From NCBI RefSeq assembly GCF_026191115.1, contig NZ_JAPHOT010000001.1:2113501-2177500 (forward strand): a stretch of DNA of 64,000 nt, written 5' to 3'. The DNA comes from Legionella sp. PATHC035 (lineage in GTDB: Bacteria; Pseudomonadota; Gammaproteobacteria; Legionellales; Legionellaceae). The notes below the pieces were generated by a model that saw only the letters and a list, made by a program, of their open reading frames with translations, had not been told where the DNA came from and did no database searches. This document shows, in pieces, positions 18,074 to 27,057 of this stretch. Position numbers and translations under genes: made by a program. How positions within the stretch are numbered: the first letter of the stretch is position 1; each line of letters starts with the position of its first letter.

Positions 18074-19135
18074 TTATCTAATCACACAACACATATCCTC
18101 GTCATCGTTCGATACGGGAGCATACGGCTTACCTCGTGCAAAGAAGCCTGGTACCTGAGGCTCCCTAGCTTTTTCTTTACTACCGACTGCACGCTCCATC
18201 GCTTTTTGGAGGTACTTATGCGCGATTGCATCACATCCGAGGCCATAGTCTTGTAAATTTTCTTTAGTCAAGGAAGTTGGAATAGATAAGGCGTTTAATT
18301 CTTTTTGAGCTGCTGCATAGTACGAGTTATGGCTTTGTGTATAGTGCGTAATTTCAGCTATTAGTTCTGCAGGGAAAGTGCTTAAAAGGGACTCGCAAGC
18401 ACTATCCAGCTCAAGTAAATGATAGAGATAATTGGTTTCAGGTCGGTTAATTAATCGGTCTAAGCAATTGCGTTTAATACGTCTTATAGGATTTAAATAG
18501 CTAAAATCAAGCACTTTTTCTTGTAAATTAGCGGGGAGTAAGGCTTTAATTCGTTCATATACTTCCGGATTGCCCGTATTAACGACAATCTGCTGTATGT
18601 TTTCGCATTCTTCAAATGCCCCTTCACCAATCGAAGTCAGCTCTGCGGGCAGGGTGATTGCGGTTAAGCTGCTGCAGCCATTAAATGCCATTTCAGCAAG
18701 CGAAGTTAGCCCCGCTGGCAAGGTGATGGTAGTTAAGCTGGTGCAGTCACAAAATGCCATTTCCTCAATCGAAGTTAGTCCCGCTGGCAGGTTCACGGTG
18801 ACTAAGCTCGTGCAGCTGTCAAATGCATTTTGATTGATCGAGCTTAGTCCCTCTGGTAGGGTGATGGTTGTCAAACTCGTGCAGTTAGAAAATGCACAGA
18901 TACCCATCGAGATTAATCCTTTTGGGAAGGTGACGGCGATTAAACTCGTGCAGTCAGCAAATGCCGCTGTATCAATCGATTTTAGGCTCTTGGGTAGAAT
19001 GACGTTGGTTAAGCGCGTGCATCCTTTGAATGCCATTTTGCCAATCGAGGTCAGTCCCTTAGGCAAAATGATCGTTCCATCGCGCTGTATGTCTTCATCA
19101 AAAACTGCTAATAAAACACCATCAACTATGTTCAT
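18074..19135 (-). CDS. BspA-type leucine-rich-repeat protein, putative effector
   Basis: 353 residues. About seven tandem 23-residue repeats (residues about 22-185) of the LRR_5/BspA type, consensus L-P-x-G-L-T-S-I-x-x-x-A-F-x-x-C-T-S-L-T-x-I-T, followed by a helical domain (about 200-330). There is no signal peptide, unlike surface BspA proteins, so it looks cytoplasmic or secreted by another route. The last residues are D-D-E-D-M-C-C-V-I-R: a CaaX-like C-terminal box with a second Cys. LRR proteins with such tails occur among Legionella effectors that are lipidated in the host; here X is Arg, which is not a favoured prenylation residue. Alone on the minus strand next to a decayed gene. Confidence 0.8.
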   Translation of the reverse strand: MNIVDGVLLAVFDEDIQRDGTIILPKGLTSIGKMAFKGCTRLTNVILPKSLKSIDTAAFADCTSLIAVTFPKGLISMGICAFSNCTSLTTITLPEGLSSINQNAFDSCTSLVTVNLPAGLTSIEEMAFCDCTSLTTITLPAGLTSLAEMAFNGCSSLTAITLPAELTSIGEGAFEECENIQQIVVNTGNPEVYERIKALLPANLQEKVLDFSYLNPIRRIKRNCLDRLINRPETNYLYHLLELDSACESLLSTFPAELIAEITHYTQSHNSYYAAAQKELNALSIPTSLTKENLQDYGLGCDAIAHKYLQKAMERAVGSKEKAREPQVPGFFARGKPYAPVSNDDEDMCCVIR

Positions 19136-19403
19136 GCATTCTCTTTGAAAAATGTATTGGCGACAATTTCAAAAAATGAACTACTTATAAAAAGACTAGG
19201 CTTTGTCAATTTATAGTTTAACCCACATGCTCTATCCTTGTGAACGAAATTGAGCGGTCACCGAACATAGTGTTATTATGGATTATTAGCAAGGGGTTCT
19301 TTTACCTGGTATCTACCGATAGAAAGCGTCTTGTGTTCTACCCTGTTGTATCGTATTTTACATCCCATCCATTGTTTTTCTTGAGGCTGCTTGCGCTGTA
19401 TTT

Positions 19404-19790
19404 TCAAGGGACGATTGCAACCTCGCGCAAGAAAGCATAGGCAATCCTTAATATGGCATCATCGATCTCCGCTGCTGGTACTTTAACATTATTTTCGTGC
19501 CCCTCTTCATATGTACTCAAATTAATAAGGTAATTCTCCGACTTTAATAGGAACACAGTACTTCCATGAGCTTTACTTTCCCATTGGGTAAGATAGTAAC
19601 AATATCAGCAGCTAATTTTTACTTCTTTAAGCGAACAAAGCCTTTTCGAAGGATTATCTTCATGCACTTTATAGTTCCAATTGATATACCCTGATCAACT
19701 ATGTTGCGCTAAGGTTGAAGTCCATGATTTTTTGTTCTTTTTTGAGGCATATTGCTTGCATGGAGCTCTATTGCAGCCGATTTTCTTCAT
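19404..19790 (-). pseudogene. Decayed gene with two in-frame TGA codons
   Basis: Reading the minus strand from the ATG at 19790 gives one frame of 129 codons that stays coherent to a final TGA at 19404, but is broken by TGA at 19695-19697 (codon 32) and 19605-19607 (codon 62). The segments read like a normal soluble protein (for example G-Y-I-N-W-N-Y-K-V-H-E-D-N-P, W-E-S-K-A-H-G-S-T-V-F-L-L-K, and A-E-I-D-D-A-I-L-R-I-A-Y-A-F). I do not recognise the family. It occupies most of the otherwise empty 869-bp gap between the LRR gene and the protease gene. Confidence 0.5.
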
Positions 19791-20004
19791 AATATAAATA
19801 ACCCAAATAAATCGAACTATATGAGGGATGTTTCATGATGCAATTTTTTCAGGTCATAAGCTCTTTCTGATGGGGGAATGTCGGGCTTATTGGTGCAATT
19901 TTGCATCATAAGCAAATCTCATTAATTAAATAGTTTGCATATATATTGATTTTTATGTGATTTAAATAAACAATCGTTGCCTTTCAATATTTTGTAAGGT
20001 AATT

Positions 20005-21651
20005 ATGTTAACTAACTCAACACTCAAACTCGAAGCAGAAAAGCAATCCGTTAACTACACAACGGCCTGGTCAACTGGCGCTCCCTCAAAATCAAGTGCC
20101 ACTGTTTCAGTATTAAAACATAAAGGAACTGTTTATCTGGTTACTAATGCTCATGCGGTAGCGAATGCTCATTTTTTAAAAGCGAAATTTAATCAGGGCT
20201 CTCATGAAATTCCTGTCAGTGCTGTTTGGGTAGACCCAGTTATGGATGTCGCTATTCTCAAAGCGAATACTGAGGAAGGAGCTAGTTTAATATTAAAAAA
20301 AGTGGAGCCTTTAGAAGTAGACACTAAATTTCAAGCCTCATCTACCGAAGTTAATGCTTATGGCTATCCCGCTGGAGGTAAAGGACTTTCTTTTACCAAA
20401 GGCCATATTTCCAGAACTGAAATTTCGCAGATTGCTTATTCCAATCTGCCCGGTATCACCGTTCAGACGAGTGCTCCAATTAATCCAGGGAATAGTGGGG
20501 GGCCAATTACAGTACAAGTTAACGATAAGGAGGTCTGTGTTGGTATTGTAACCCAAGGAAACGCGTCCTTAAGTAACGTAGGTTATTTTATTCCTGCATG
20601 CACGGTGGTACAAGTAATTGAAAATTATAAGAAATTTGGAAAGCTTAAGGACGCAAAATGCATTGATTACGTCACAGTACCACAAGTTTCCTTCCAATGG
20701 CAATCATTAAAAAACTCTGCATTACGACATCAAGTAGGCATGAAGCCTAGCACTGTAGAGGAGGAACTGACAGGAATTTACGTAACAAAGGTATCCAAAA
20801 ATTCTTGTGCATTTAATAAATTGCAAGAAGGAGATGTTATTCTCGAAATCGATGGTCATCCAATCCTGGCGAATGGGCATGTGGAAGTAGCAGAATTAGG
20901 CTATCCCATATCATTTCTTTATTTAATCCAAAGAAAAAAATACATGGATAATATGGAGTTTCTGATTCAAAGAAAAAATAGCGACAGTGAGCTCGAAACA
21001 CTGAAGGTTGAGATTAGATTAAATGAGCAATTGGGGCGTAATATATTAGGGATTAAGGACGGTAAACCACTTAAGTATCACATTCAGCCGTCTGGAAAAA
21101 ATGGAGGCTTTGTATTTGTAAAATGCACCCAGGCATTAATGGATACTTATAAATCGAATTATGCTACCGGACAAAGGACGATTACCGACTATTCTAATAT
21201 GCCTCCCATGTTTAATGATTTCACAGCATCTACATTAGATGACGAACAATATGAAATTGTTGTGTTACATCACATTTTTGCCTCTGAAGATACGGATGGA
21301 TATGAGAATTTTGCTTTAAGTCGCGGTGCTTTATGTGAAAGTCATCGAGTCGTTGAAGTCAATGATAAAAAAATAAATAACTTACATGACTTAGTTACTA
21401 TATTGGCCGAGAACGAGCAGAACGCTTCTTCAATTAAATTTGCCAATGGAAAGAAAGTAGTTATTGCTCCTCAAGTTCCTAACACGAAAAAGGAACTTCA
21501 GCAGCGTTATCAAATTGCATTTTTTACTAGCGCTGAAGTAGCTCGTGGTATTGAGGAAGCTCGTGCTGCCAAGGATGAATTTATAAATAAATTGAAGGCA
21601 GTTTACGATGAAAACAAAGAAAGTTTTTTACCGTCGGAATTTAAAATGTAG
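20005..21651 (+). CDS. Deg/HtrA-type serine protease with PDZ domains, plant Deg9-like
   Basis: 548 residues, AAGGT just before the ATG. Trypsin-like domain at about residues 20-215 with catalytic triad His50 (VTNAHAV), Asp81 (DPVMDVAIL) and Ser165 (NPGNSGGP). The pattern GYPAGGKGLSFTKGHISR around residue 125 and GYFIPACTVV resembles plant Deg9-type proteases more than periplasmic DegP/DegQ. A PDZ-like domain follows (about 250-340; EGDVILEIDGHPI), then a second Deg9-type C-terminal region. No signal peptide, so it is not a normal periplasmic HtrA; cytoplasmic use or export by a dedicated secretion system is inferred. Confidence 0.88.
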   Translation: MLTNSTLKLEAEKQSVNYTTAWSTGAPSKSSATVSVLKHKGTVYLVTNAHAVANAHFLKAKFNQGSHEIPVSAVWVDPVMDVAILKANTEEGASLILKKVEPLEVDTKFQASSTEVNAYGYPAGGKGLSFTKGHISRTEISQIAYSNLPGITVQTSAPINPGNSGGPITVQVNDKEVCVGIVTQGNASLSNVGYFIPACTVVQVIENYKKFGKLKDAKCIDYVTVPQVSFQWQSLKNSALRHQVGMKPSTVEEELTGIYVTKVSKNSCAFNKLQEGDVILEIDGHPILANGHVEVAELGYPISFLYLIQRKKYMDNMEFLIQRKNSDSELETLKVEIRLNEQLGRNILGIKDGKPLKYHIQPSGKNGGFVFVKCTQALMDTYKSNYATGQRTITDYSNMPPMFNDFTASTLDDEQYEIVVLHHIFASEDTDGYENFALSRGALCESHRVVEVNDKKINNLHDLVTILAENEQNASSIKFANGKKVVIAPQVPNTKKELQQRYQIAFFTSAEVARGIEEARAAKDEFINKLKAVYDENKESFLPSEFKM

Positions 21652-21964
21652 CAGATTAAAACTTAGCAAATTCGGACTTGGCCCTGAGGGGGCGTCACTT
21701 TTTTTGCGCAATTTATCGTCTTTTAAATGAGCATATTCTTTCTCTTTAGTGTCATTCCCGCGCAGGCGGGAATCCATACTGCAAATGAAGTAAGGAATTA
21801 ATTTGATGGATGGATTCCCGCCGGTGCGGGAATGACACGAATTGAGAACAACTGATTAATTACTCTTAATATTGATTATCGAAAACTCTTTTGTATAAAA
21901 AAAGGGGGGGTACCTGCGTCACGTCTCGAACATTCATGTAGAAGAGAAATTCAGGCTCATTCGT
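21652..21964. other. Intergenic region with REP element
   Basis: 313 bp without a gene. Its main content is the 90-bp palindrome at 21749-21838; the remainder is AT-rich with a run of seven G near 21904. Confidence 0.6.
21749..21838. repeat. 90-bp REP/MITE-like inverted repeat
   Basis: The outer arms, from gtgtcattcccg at the left to cgggaatgacac at the right, are near-perfect inverted repeats of about 29 bp. Each arm also folds on itself (cccgcgcaggcggg and cccgccggtgcggg). This is the common form of a bacterial REP-type intergenic element; it carries no ORF. Confidence 0.75.
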
Positions 21965-22237
21965 TCATAAACGAGTATTGATCAACAAACCAGGCTGGAA
22001 TTGAATTTCTTGAATCGTTAATTGATAGGTAAAAAATGAGTGAGCAAATTTGATTTCCTCAATAATTGCTTGGCCACGAAAGTGCTTTGCATAAAAGGAA
22101 ATCTCATTATCTTTTTCAATATACTCATCACATTTGAGTTCTAATTTTTCTTCAGACAAACTCAGTAGCTGACCTACAAATTCATCTTCGCCAATTTTCA
22201 TTAGAACATAAACAGGTTGAACTGGCTCTATTAACAT
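21965..22237 (-). CDS. Small hypothetical protein, possibly PilZ-like
   Basis: 90 residues, strong AGGAG 7 bp before the ATG. Predicted as mostly beta strands with alternating hydrophobics (VYVLMKIGEDEFVGQLLSLS, then ISFYAKHFRGQAIIEEI), which suggests a small beta-barrel of PilZ-like shape. The c-di-GMP-binding R-x-x-x-R and N/D-x-S-x-x-G motifs are not clearly present, so the PilZ call is tentative. Single gene between a REP element and parB. Confidence 0.55.
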   Translation of the reverse strand: MLIEPVQPVYVLMKIGEDEFVGQLLSLSEEKLELKCDEYIEKDNEISFYAKHFRGQAIIEEIKFAHSFFTYQLTIQEIQFQPGLLINTRL

Positions 22238-22453
22238 TGCAGACTCCTGGCAATATAACCAGCTTATATCTATAAGTGTAGCTTAATATAAAGTGCTTTT
22301 TTAAAATTTGAACACATAATCACGAAACTACCGAGCGCACTCTATTGATAGGGTGCTACTGATAGGCTATGACTGAGTACTTTATGTGGTTGTTACCCTT
22401 GCTGTTGATCGGGAGAATCTGGCCGGCTACGCCACACCGATTTACGGAGATTG

Positions 22454-22480
22454 CAATAACCTAGGAGGGCTAGGTTATTG
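22454..22480. terminator. Perfect hairpin downstream of parB
   Basis: caataaccta (22454-22463) pairs with taggttattg (22471-22480), 7-base loop, 18 bp after the parB stop on the minus strand. No T-run; it may stabilise the 3' end of the mRNA or terminate weakly. Confidence 0.4.
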
Positions 22481-22497
22481 AATGGATTTGAGGAAAA

Positions 22498-23373
22498 TTA
22501 TTGCTGCGTACGACCCAATTGATCAATGATCATTTGCAAAAAATGTTCATTGTCATAGTGAATGACTAACGAGCCTTTGCCTGCTTTTCCTGGTTTTAGC
22601 TTAATTGAAGTTTGCAAATGTTGTGACAGATGGTTTAACTGCTCGTGGTACATATGAGAATGGCCCAGATCAGCTTGCTGGTCCTTTAATTTTCCTGATT
22701 TAATGCGTTCAACCAACTTTTCGGTTTCACGTACCGATAAATTTTTTGCAACAATCAATTGCGCTACTTGATTTTGCTGCTCTTCATCTAACATCAATAA
22801 GGCGCGTGCATGCCCCATATCGAGGTCACCATGCTCTAAAAGTTTTTTAACGCCAGTTGATAGGGCCAATAATCGCAGGTAATTACTGACTGCAGTCCTG
22901 GATTTACACAAGAGGTCTGCAACCTGCTGATGTGTTAAAGAAAACTCGTTCGTCAATCGATGCATCGCACGTGCTTGATCCATGGCATTGAGATCTTCAC
23001 GCTGCAAATTTTCAACTAAAGCCATAGCCATAGCGGTTTCATCATCAACTTGTTTTAAAATCACTGGAACTTCGGTAAGTCCTGCTAATTGGCTGGCTCG
23101 CCAGCGACGCTCACCGGCGATTATTTCATAACGCCCGCTACTCAATTCACGAACTAATAGCGGTTGAAGCAAGCCTTGCTTTTTAATCGATTGAGCAAGT
23201 TCCATTAGAGGCGCCTCTTCCATTTCGCCTCGAGGCTGATATTTTCCTGGTTGCAAACAATCTATAGAAAGCTTTAGGCTTTCAGCGGGGGGCTTCTCAT
23301 TTAAAAGAATACCATTTGATTGGCTTAATAAAGCGGATAAATTACGCCCTAAACTACTACGTTTTACTGTCAT
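22498..23373 (-). CDS. parB: Chromosome partitioning protein ParB
   Basis: 291 residues. Binds parS sites and spreads along DNA as a CTP-dependent clamp. The ParB/Srx N-terminal nuclease-like domain contains the GERRWRA box (YEIIAGERRWRASQLAG) and L-V-E-N-L-Q-R-E-D-L-N; the central HTH is near residues 145-170 (LTHQQVADLLCKSRTAVSNYLRL). A short C-terminal dimerisation domain follows. 12 bp downstream of parA. No parS-like sequence (tgttncacgtgaaaca) was noticed in the window. Confidence 0.96.
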   Translation of the reverse strand: MTVKRSSLGRNLSALLSQSNGILLNEKPPAESLKLSIDCLQPGKYQPRGEMEEAPLMELAQSIKKQGLLQPLLVRELSSGRYEIIAGERRWRASQLAGLTEVPVILKQVDDETAMAMALVENLQREDLNAMDQARAMHRLTNEFSLTHQQVADLLCKSRTAVSNYLRLLALSTGVKKLLEHGDLDMGHARALLMLDEEQQNQVAQLIVAKNLSVRETEKLVERIKSGKLKDQQADLGHSHMYHEQLNHLSQHLQTSIKLKPGKAGKGSLVIHYDNEHFLQMIIDQLGRTQQ

Positions 23374-23385
23374 AAATTACCCCAT

Positions 23386-24156
23386 TTATCCTACTACAGT
23401 CTGTTTATTAATTAACTCGGAAGCAAGGACCATATAGGCTGCTGCGCCAGGTGATGTTTTATCGTATTGCAACGCAGGCAACCCATGACTTGGTGCTTCA
23501 GCTAGTCTGACATTTCGTGGTACTACGGTTCTGTAGACCTTAGTTGGAAAGTGTTCCATAAGTTGTTTTGATACCTCGGAACACAATCGATTACGCGCAT
23601 CGTACATGGTTCGTAACACACCCTCAAGGTGCAAACGAGGATTTACTGAGGCTCGAACCTGTTCGATAGTCGATAGCAATGCCGCCAAGCCTTCAAGAGC
23701 GTAGTATTCGCATTGCATAGGGATAAGAACTGAGTCTGCAGCGACAAACGCATTGATGGTCAAAGTATTCAACGCGGGAGGGCAATCAATTAAGACAAAG
23801 TCATAATTATTGTGAATGGGCTGTAATGCTTTATATAAGAAGGTTTCACGATGATTGCGTTCCATCAGGCTGACTTCAGCTACAGTTAAATCATCATTTC
23901 CAGGGATTAAATCATAACCACATGTGGTGGCAAGACATGCCTGCTCTGCAAGACAATCATGTAACAAAACATCATTGGTGGTATGTACCAAGTGACTTTT
24001 ATCCACGCCACTACCCATCGTTGCGTTACCTTGTGGATCCAAATCAATAAGTAAAACGTGTTGTCGATTTGCTGCTAAGGAAGCAGCTAGATTAATTGCT
24101 GTAGTGGTTTTGCCTACCCCACCTTTTTGGTTGGCAATGGCTATAACTTTTGCCAT
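23386..24156 (-). CDS. parA: Chromosome partitioning ATPase ParA
   Basis: 256 residues, the standard chromosomal Soj/ParA length with no extra N-terminal HTH. Deviant Walker A KGGVGKTT at the N-terminus, Walker A' DLDPQGNATMG, and Walker B-like FVLIDCPP. Works with ParB to segregate the replicated origin region. Encoded upstream of parB and downstream of rsmG, separated from the latter by a palindromic element. Confidence 0.97.
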   Translation of the reverse strand: MAKVIAIANQKGGVGKTTTAINLAASLAANRQHVLLIDLDPQGNATMGSGVDKSHLVHTTNDVLLHDCLAEQACLATTCGYDLIPGNDDLTVAEVSLMERNHRETFLYKALQPIHNNYDFVLIDCPPALNTLTINAFVAADSVLIPMQCEYYALEGLAALLSTIEQVRASVNPRLHLEGVLRTMYDARNRLCSEVSKQLMEHFPTKVYRTVVPRNVRLAEAPSHGLPALQYDKTSPGAAAYMVLASELINKQTVVG

Positions 24157-24210
24157 GATTTATTCCTTGGTTAAACCAGAAAAGCAGTGAACTAGAGCTT
24201 ACCTTTCTTC

Positions 24211-24312
24211 TATCTCGGCCAAAATGACCTAATTTTCTGTGCCCCGATACTCACATACTTCGTGTATGCTGCGTTTCGGTGCTCGAAAATTAGGCCATTT
24301 TGGCTCAAGATA
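24211..24312. repeat. Long palindromic element between rsmG and parA
   Basis: Arms of about 26 bp (24211-24236 and 24286-24312) are inverted repeats with one gap and few mismatches, built around ccaaaatgncctaatttt. The middle contains a second smaller palindrome (catac-ttcg-tgtatg type). A cruciform-forming dispersed element rather than a simple terminator; no ORF. Confidence 0.7.
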
Positions 24313-24326
24313 GTGAAATCTAAGTC

Positions 24327-24968
24327 CTAGTTGACCCCACTCTTCTTAGGTTGATTTTCAATAATGACGCAACAGCGTTCGCCTTCAACCCCTGCGACAG
24401 TATAATGTTTTACCGTGCAGTTTTGCTTTATTTCATTCAATTCTGTATCAGGATAACGCCCTTTCATTGCCAGCCAGATTCCTTCATCAGCAATAAGATG
24501 TTGCGTCCACTGAATCATTTGTTCAAGGCTACTAAAAGCTCGACTTACTACTGTATCAAAACCTTGAGTTGGGTGGTAGTTTTCGACTCTAAATTGTACA
24601 ATTTCAACATTTTTTAAATTCAGCTGTCGTTTTACCTCGTGCAAGAAGCGGGTTTTTTTACCGTTAGAGTCCAACAAAACAAAATTAAAATCGGGTCTGG
24701 CTAAAGCGAGTGGGATACCTGGCAAGCCTGCACCGGTTCCTACATCAATAATTTGATTGCCTTTAAGCCAAGGTAAAATAGCCAGGCTATCTAATAGATG
24801 CTTACCAACCATAGACTCAAGATCACGAATGGCTGTGAGATTATAAGCTACATTCCACTTATTAAGTAAGAATAAGTAATCAGATAAAGAGGGGATCAGT
24901 GCCTGCAAATTAAATTGCTGCAAACCCTCTGCGAGTTGTGGTTGTATTCTTGCTATTGATTCCTTCAT
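24327..24968 (-). CDS. rsmG: 16S rRNA m7G527 methyltransferase RsmG
   Basis: 213 residues. Methylates N7 of G527 in 16S rRNA. Contains the GidB SAM loop [15 protein letters not shown], the N-terminal [12 protein letters not shown] block ([15 protein letters not shown]) and [12 protein letters not shown]. Overlaps mnmG by 4 bp and is translated from the same operon. Confidence 0.96.
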   Translation of the reverse strand: MKESIARIQPQLAEGLQQFNLQALIPSLSDYLFLLNKWNVAYNLTAIRDLESMVGKHLLDSLAILPWLKGNQIIDVGTGAGLPGIPLALARPDFNFVLLDSNGKKTRFLHEVKRQLNLKNVEIVQFRVENYHPTQGFDTVVSRAFSSLEQMIQWTQHLIADEGIWLAMKGRYPDTELNEIKQNCTVKHYTVAGVEGERCCVIIENQPKKSGVN

Positions 24969-26839
24969 GCCTCAATTCGCTGTTTTTTTAAATGGACTAA
25001 AAGAAGCGACAAGGCCGCAGGAGTGACGCCAGAAATACGACCAGCCTGGGCTAAAGTAGCAGGTTTAATTTGTGTCAGTTTTTGAATTACTTCATTGGAT
25101 AATCCACTGACATCCCTATAATCCAGCGACTCAGGTAATCTCGTATTCTCGTGTTTACGCATTTTTTCTATATCTTGCTGTTGTCTGTCGATATAACCTG
25201 CGTATTTGTTTTGAATTTCGATTTGCTCGCTCACTTCAGTGCTTAATTCAGGCAAGTTTAAATCGTCGAGCATTAATAAATGCTGATAATTTATCTCCGG
25301 CCGTTTAAGAAACTCAGAGGCACGATTATCGTGTTGCATGGGATTGAGCAGTATATCTTTTAAGCGCTCATTATGTCCTACACGCACCCAAGTGTTATGC
25401 AGTAGCGCCTGGGTAGATTCTATCGCTTCGATTTTAGTAGAGAAATGTTGCCAACGTTTTTCGCCAACTAAACCTAGTTCCCTACCTTTTGCCGTTAGGC
25501 GTAAATCTGCATTATCTTCCCGTAAAAGCAGACGGTATTCGGCACGAGAAGTAAACATTCGATAAGGTTCTTGAGTTCCGCAGGTGATGAGATCATCAAT
25601 GAGTACACCGATATACGCTTCATCACGTCGTGGGCACCAAAGTTCTTTTTCTTGAACCTGTAGGGCAGCATTCATCCCGGCAATGATTCCTTGTGCTGCG
25701 GCCTCTTCGTAGCCGGTTGTTCCATTGATTTGGCCCGCGAAAAACAAATTGGGAATGGGTTTCGTCTGCAAGAACGAAGTTAATCCACGAGGGTCAAAGT
25801 AATCATACTCAATCGCATATCCTGGACGAGTAATATGGGCATTCTCAAAACCTTTAATCGTACGCACAAACTGTACTTGAACTTCAAAGGGCAGGCTTGT
25901 AGAAATACCGTTGGGGTAAATTTCTTCAGTGGTCAAACCTTCAGGCTCGACAAAGATTTGATGTGATAATTTATCCGCAAAACGAACAATTTTATCCTCA
26001 ATAGAGGGACAATAGCGTGGTCCTACTCCTTCAATAACTCCCGCATACATCGGTGACTGATGCAGATTATTACGAATAATTTCATGTGTCGCTTCTGTTG
26101 TATGGGTAATATGACAAGGCACTTGTTGTGGATGATCACTGGCATGCCCCAGATAGGAAAAAACAGGTGTGGGTGTATCACCAGGTTGCACTGTCATTTG
26201 GCTGTAATCCAAGGACCGACGATCAATACGTGGCGGCGTTCCAGTTTTTAATCGTCCCACCGGTAAATCAAGATCACGTAAGCTTTTAGCTAAAGCAATC
26301 GCTGGGGGATCACCTGCTCGCCCACCAGCATATTGGTTCATTCCTACGTGAATTTTACCCCCCAAAAAAGTACCAACAGTCAAGACCACCGCGCGAGCGC
26401 GTAGGGTAAGGCCCATTTGGGTAACTACAGCGGTTACACGGCCTCCTTCTATCAATAAATCATCAACAGCTTGCTGAAACAGAGTCAGATTTTCTTGAGT
26501 TTGGAGTTGTTCTCTAATGGCTTGTCGATAAAGGACGCGATCGGCTTGTGCACGAGTCGCACGCACGGCAGGTCCCTTAGAGGCATTAAGCGTTCGAAAT
26601 TGAATTCCGGCTCTATCCGCTGCTTTTGCCATCGCCCCATCCAAGGCATCAATTTCTTTGACTAAATGTCCTTTTCCTATACCGCCGATGGCTGGATTAC
26701 ACGACATTTGACCGAGCAAATCCATGTTATGAGTCAGTAATAATGTTTGTGCGCCCATTCGTGCTGCTGCCAGAGCAGCTTCTGTGCCCGCATGTCCACC
26801 ACCTACTACAATAACATCGTATAATTTTTCAAGATTCAT
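24965..26839 (-). CDS. mnmG: tRNA uridine-5-carboxymethylaminomethyl modification enzyme MnmG
   Basis: 624 residues, full length. With MnmE makes the cmnm5U34 modification in tRNA anticodons. N-terminal FAD-binding [19 protein letters not shown], conserved [17 protein letters not shown] and [17 protein letters not shown]-terminal helical MnmE-interaction domain. First gene of mnmG-rsmG(-parA-parB), the arrangement usual close to the replication origin in many bacteria; no dnaA or clear DnaA-box cluster is present here. Confidence 0.98.
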   Translation of the reverse strand: MNLEKLYDVIVVGGGHAGTEAALAAARMGAQTLLLTHNMDLLGQMSCNPAIGGIGKGHLVKEIDALDGAMAKAADRAGIQFRTLNASKGPAVRATRAQADRVLYRQAIREQLQTQENLTLFQQAVDDLLIEGGRVTAVVTQMGLTLRARAVVLTVGTFLGGKIHVGMNQYAGGRAGDPPAIALAKSLRDLDLPVGRLKTGTPPRIDRRSLDYSQMTVQPGDTPTPVFSYLGHASDHPQQVPCHITHTTEATHEIIRNNLHQSPMYAGVIEGVGPRYCPSIEDKIVRFADKLSHQIFVEPEGLTTEEIYPNGISTSLPFEVQVQFVRTIKGFENAHITRPGYAIEYDYFDPRGLTSFLQTKPIPNLFFAGQINGTTGYEEAAAQGIIAGMNAALQVQEKELWCPRRDEAYIGVLIDDLITCGTQEPYRMFTSRAEYRLLLREDNADLRLTAKGRELGLVGEKRWQHFSTKIEAIESTQALLHNTWVRVGHNERLKDILLNPMQHDNRASEFLKRPEINYQHLLMLDDLNLPELSTEVSEQIEIQNKYAGYIDRQQQDIEKMRKHENTRLPESLDYRDVSGLSNEVIQKLTQIKPATLAQAGRISGVTPAALSLLLVHLKKQRIEA

Positions 26840-27057
26840 GACTGATCAATATTTGTGAAACAAAAAGAGGAATTATACACTTTTTTCTTGATTGTCCCAA
26901 TATGGCCTGCATTTTTAGCCAAAAAATGCAATCAAGGTGCTGAAACGATTTAACTGAATTTATCCAGATAAGCTTTAAACCATCCTTTTTCTATTCATCT
27001 CTACATCATAATTAATTGTTATACTTGATATGAGGATAAATTTTATTGAGATAAGCA

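Noticed and set aside
19240..19440. 66-codon plus-strand ORF upstream of the protease
   Set aside because: Starts at a non-ATG codon without Shine-Dalgarno, and overlaps the better-supported minus-strand relic.
19605..19697. In-frame TGA codons read as selenocysteine
   Set aside because: No SECIS-like hairpin noticed, no selenoprotein family recognised, and both TGAs lie in unremarkable sequence; a pseudogene is simpler.
26840..27057. Replication origin next to mnmG
   Set aside because: No cluster of DnaA boxes, and no dnaA/dnaN adjoins; a single imperfect TTATACACT is not evidence.
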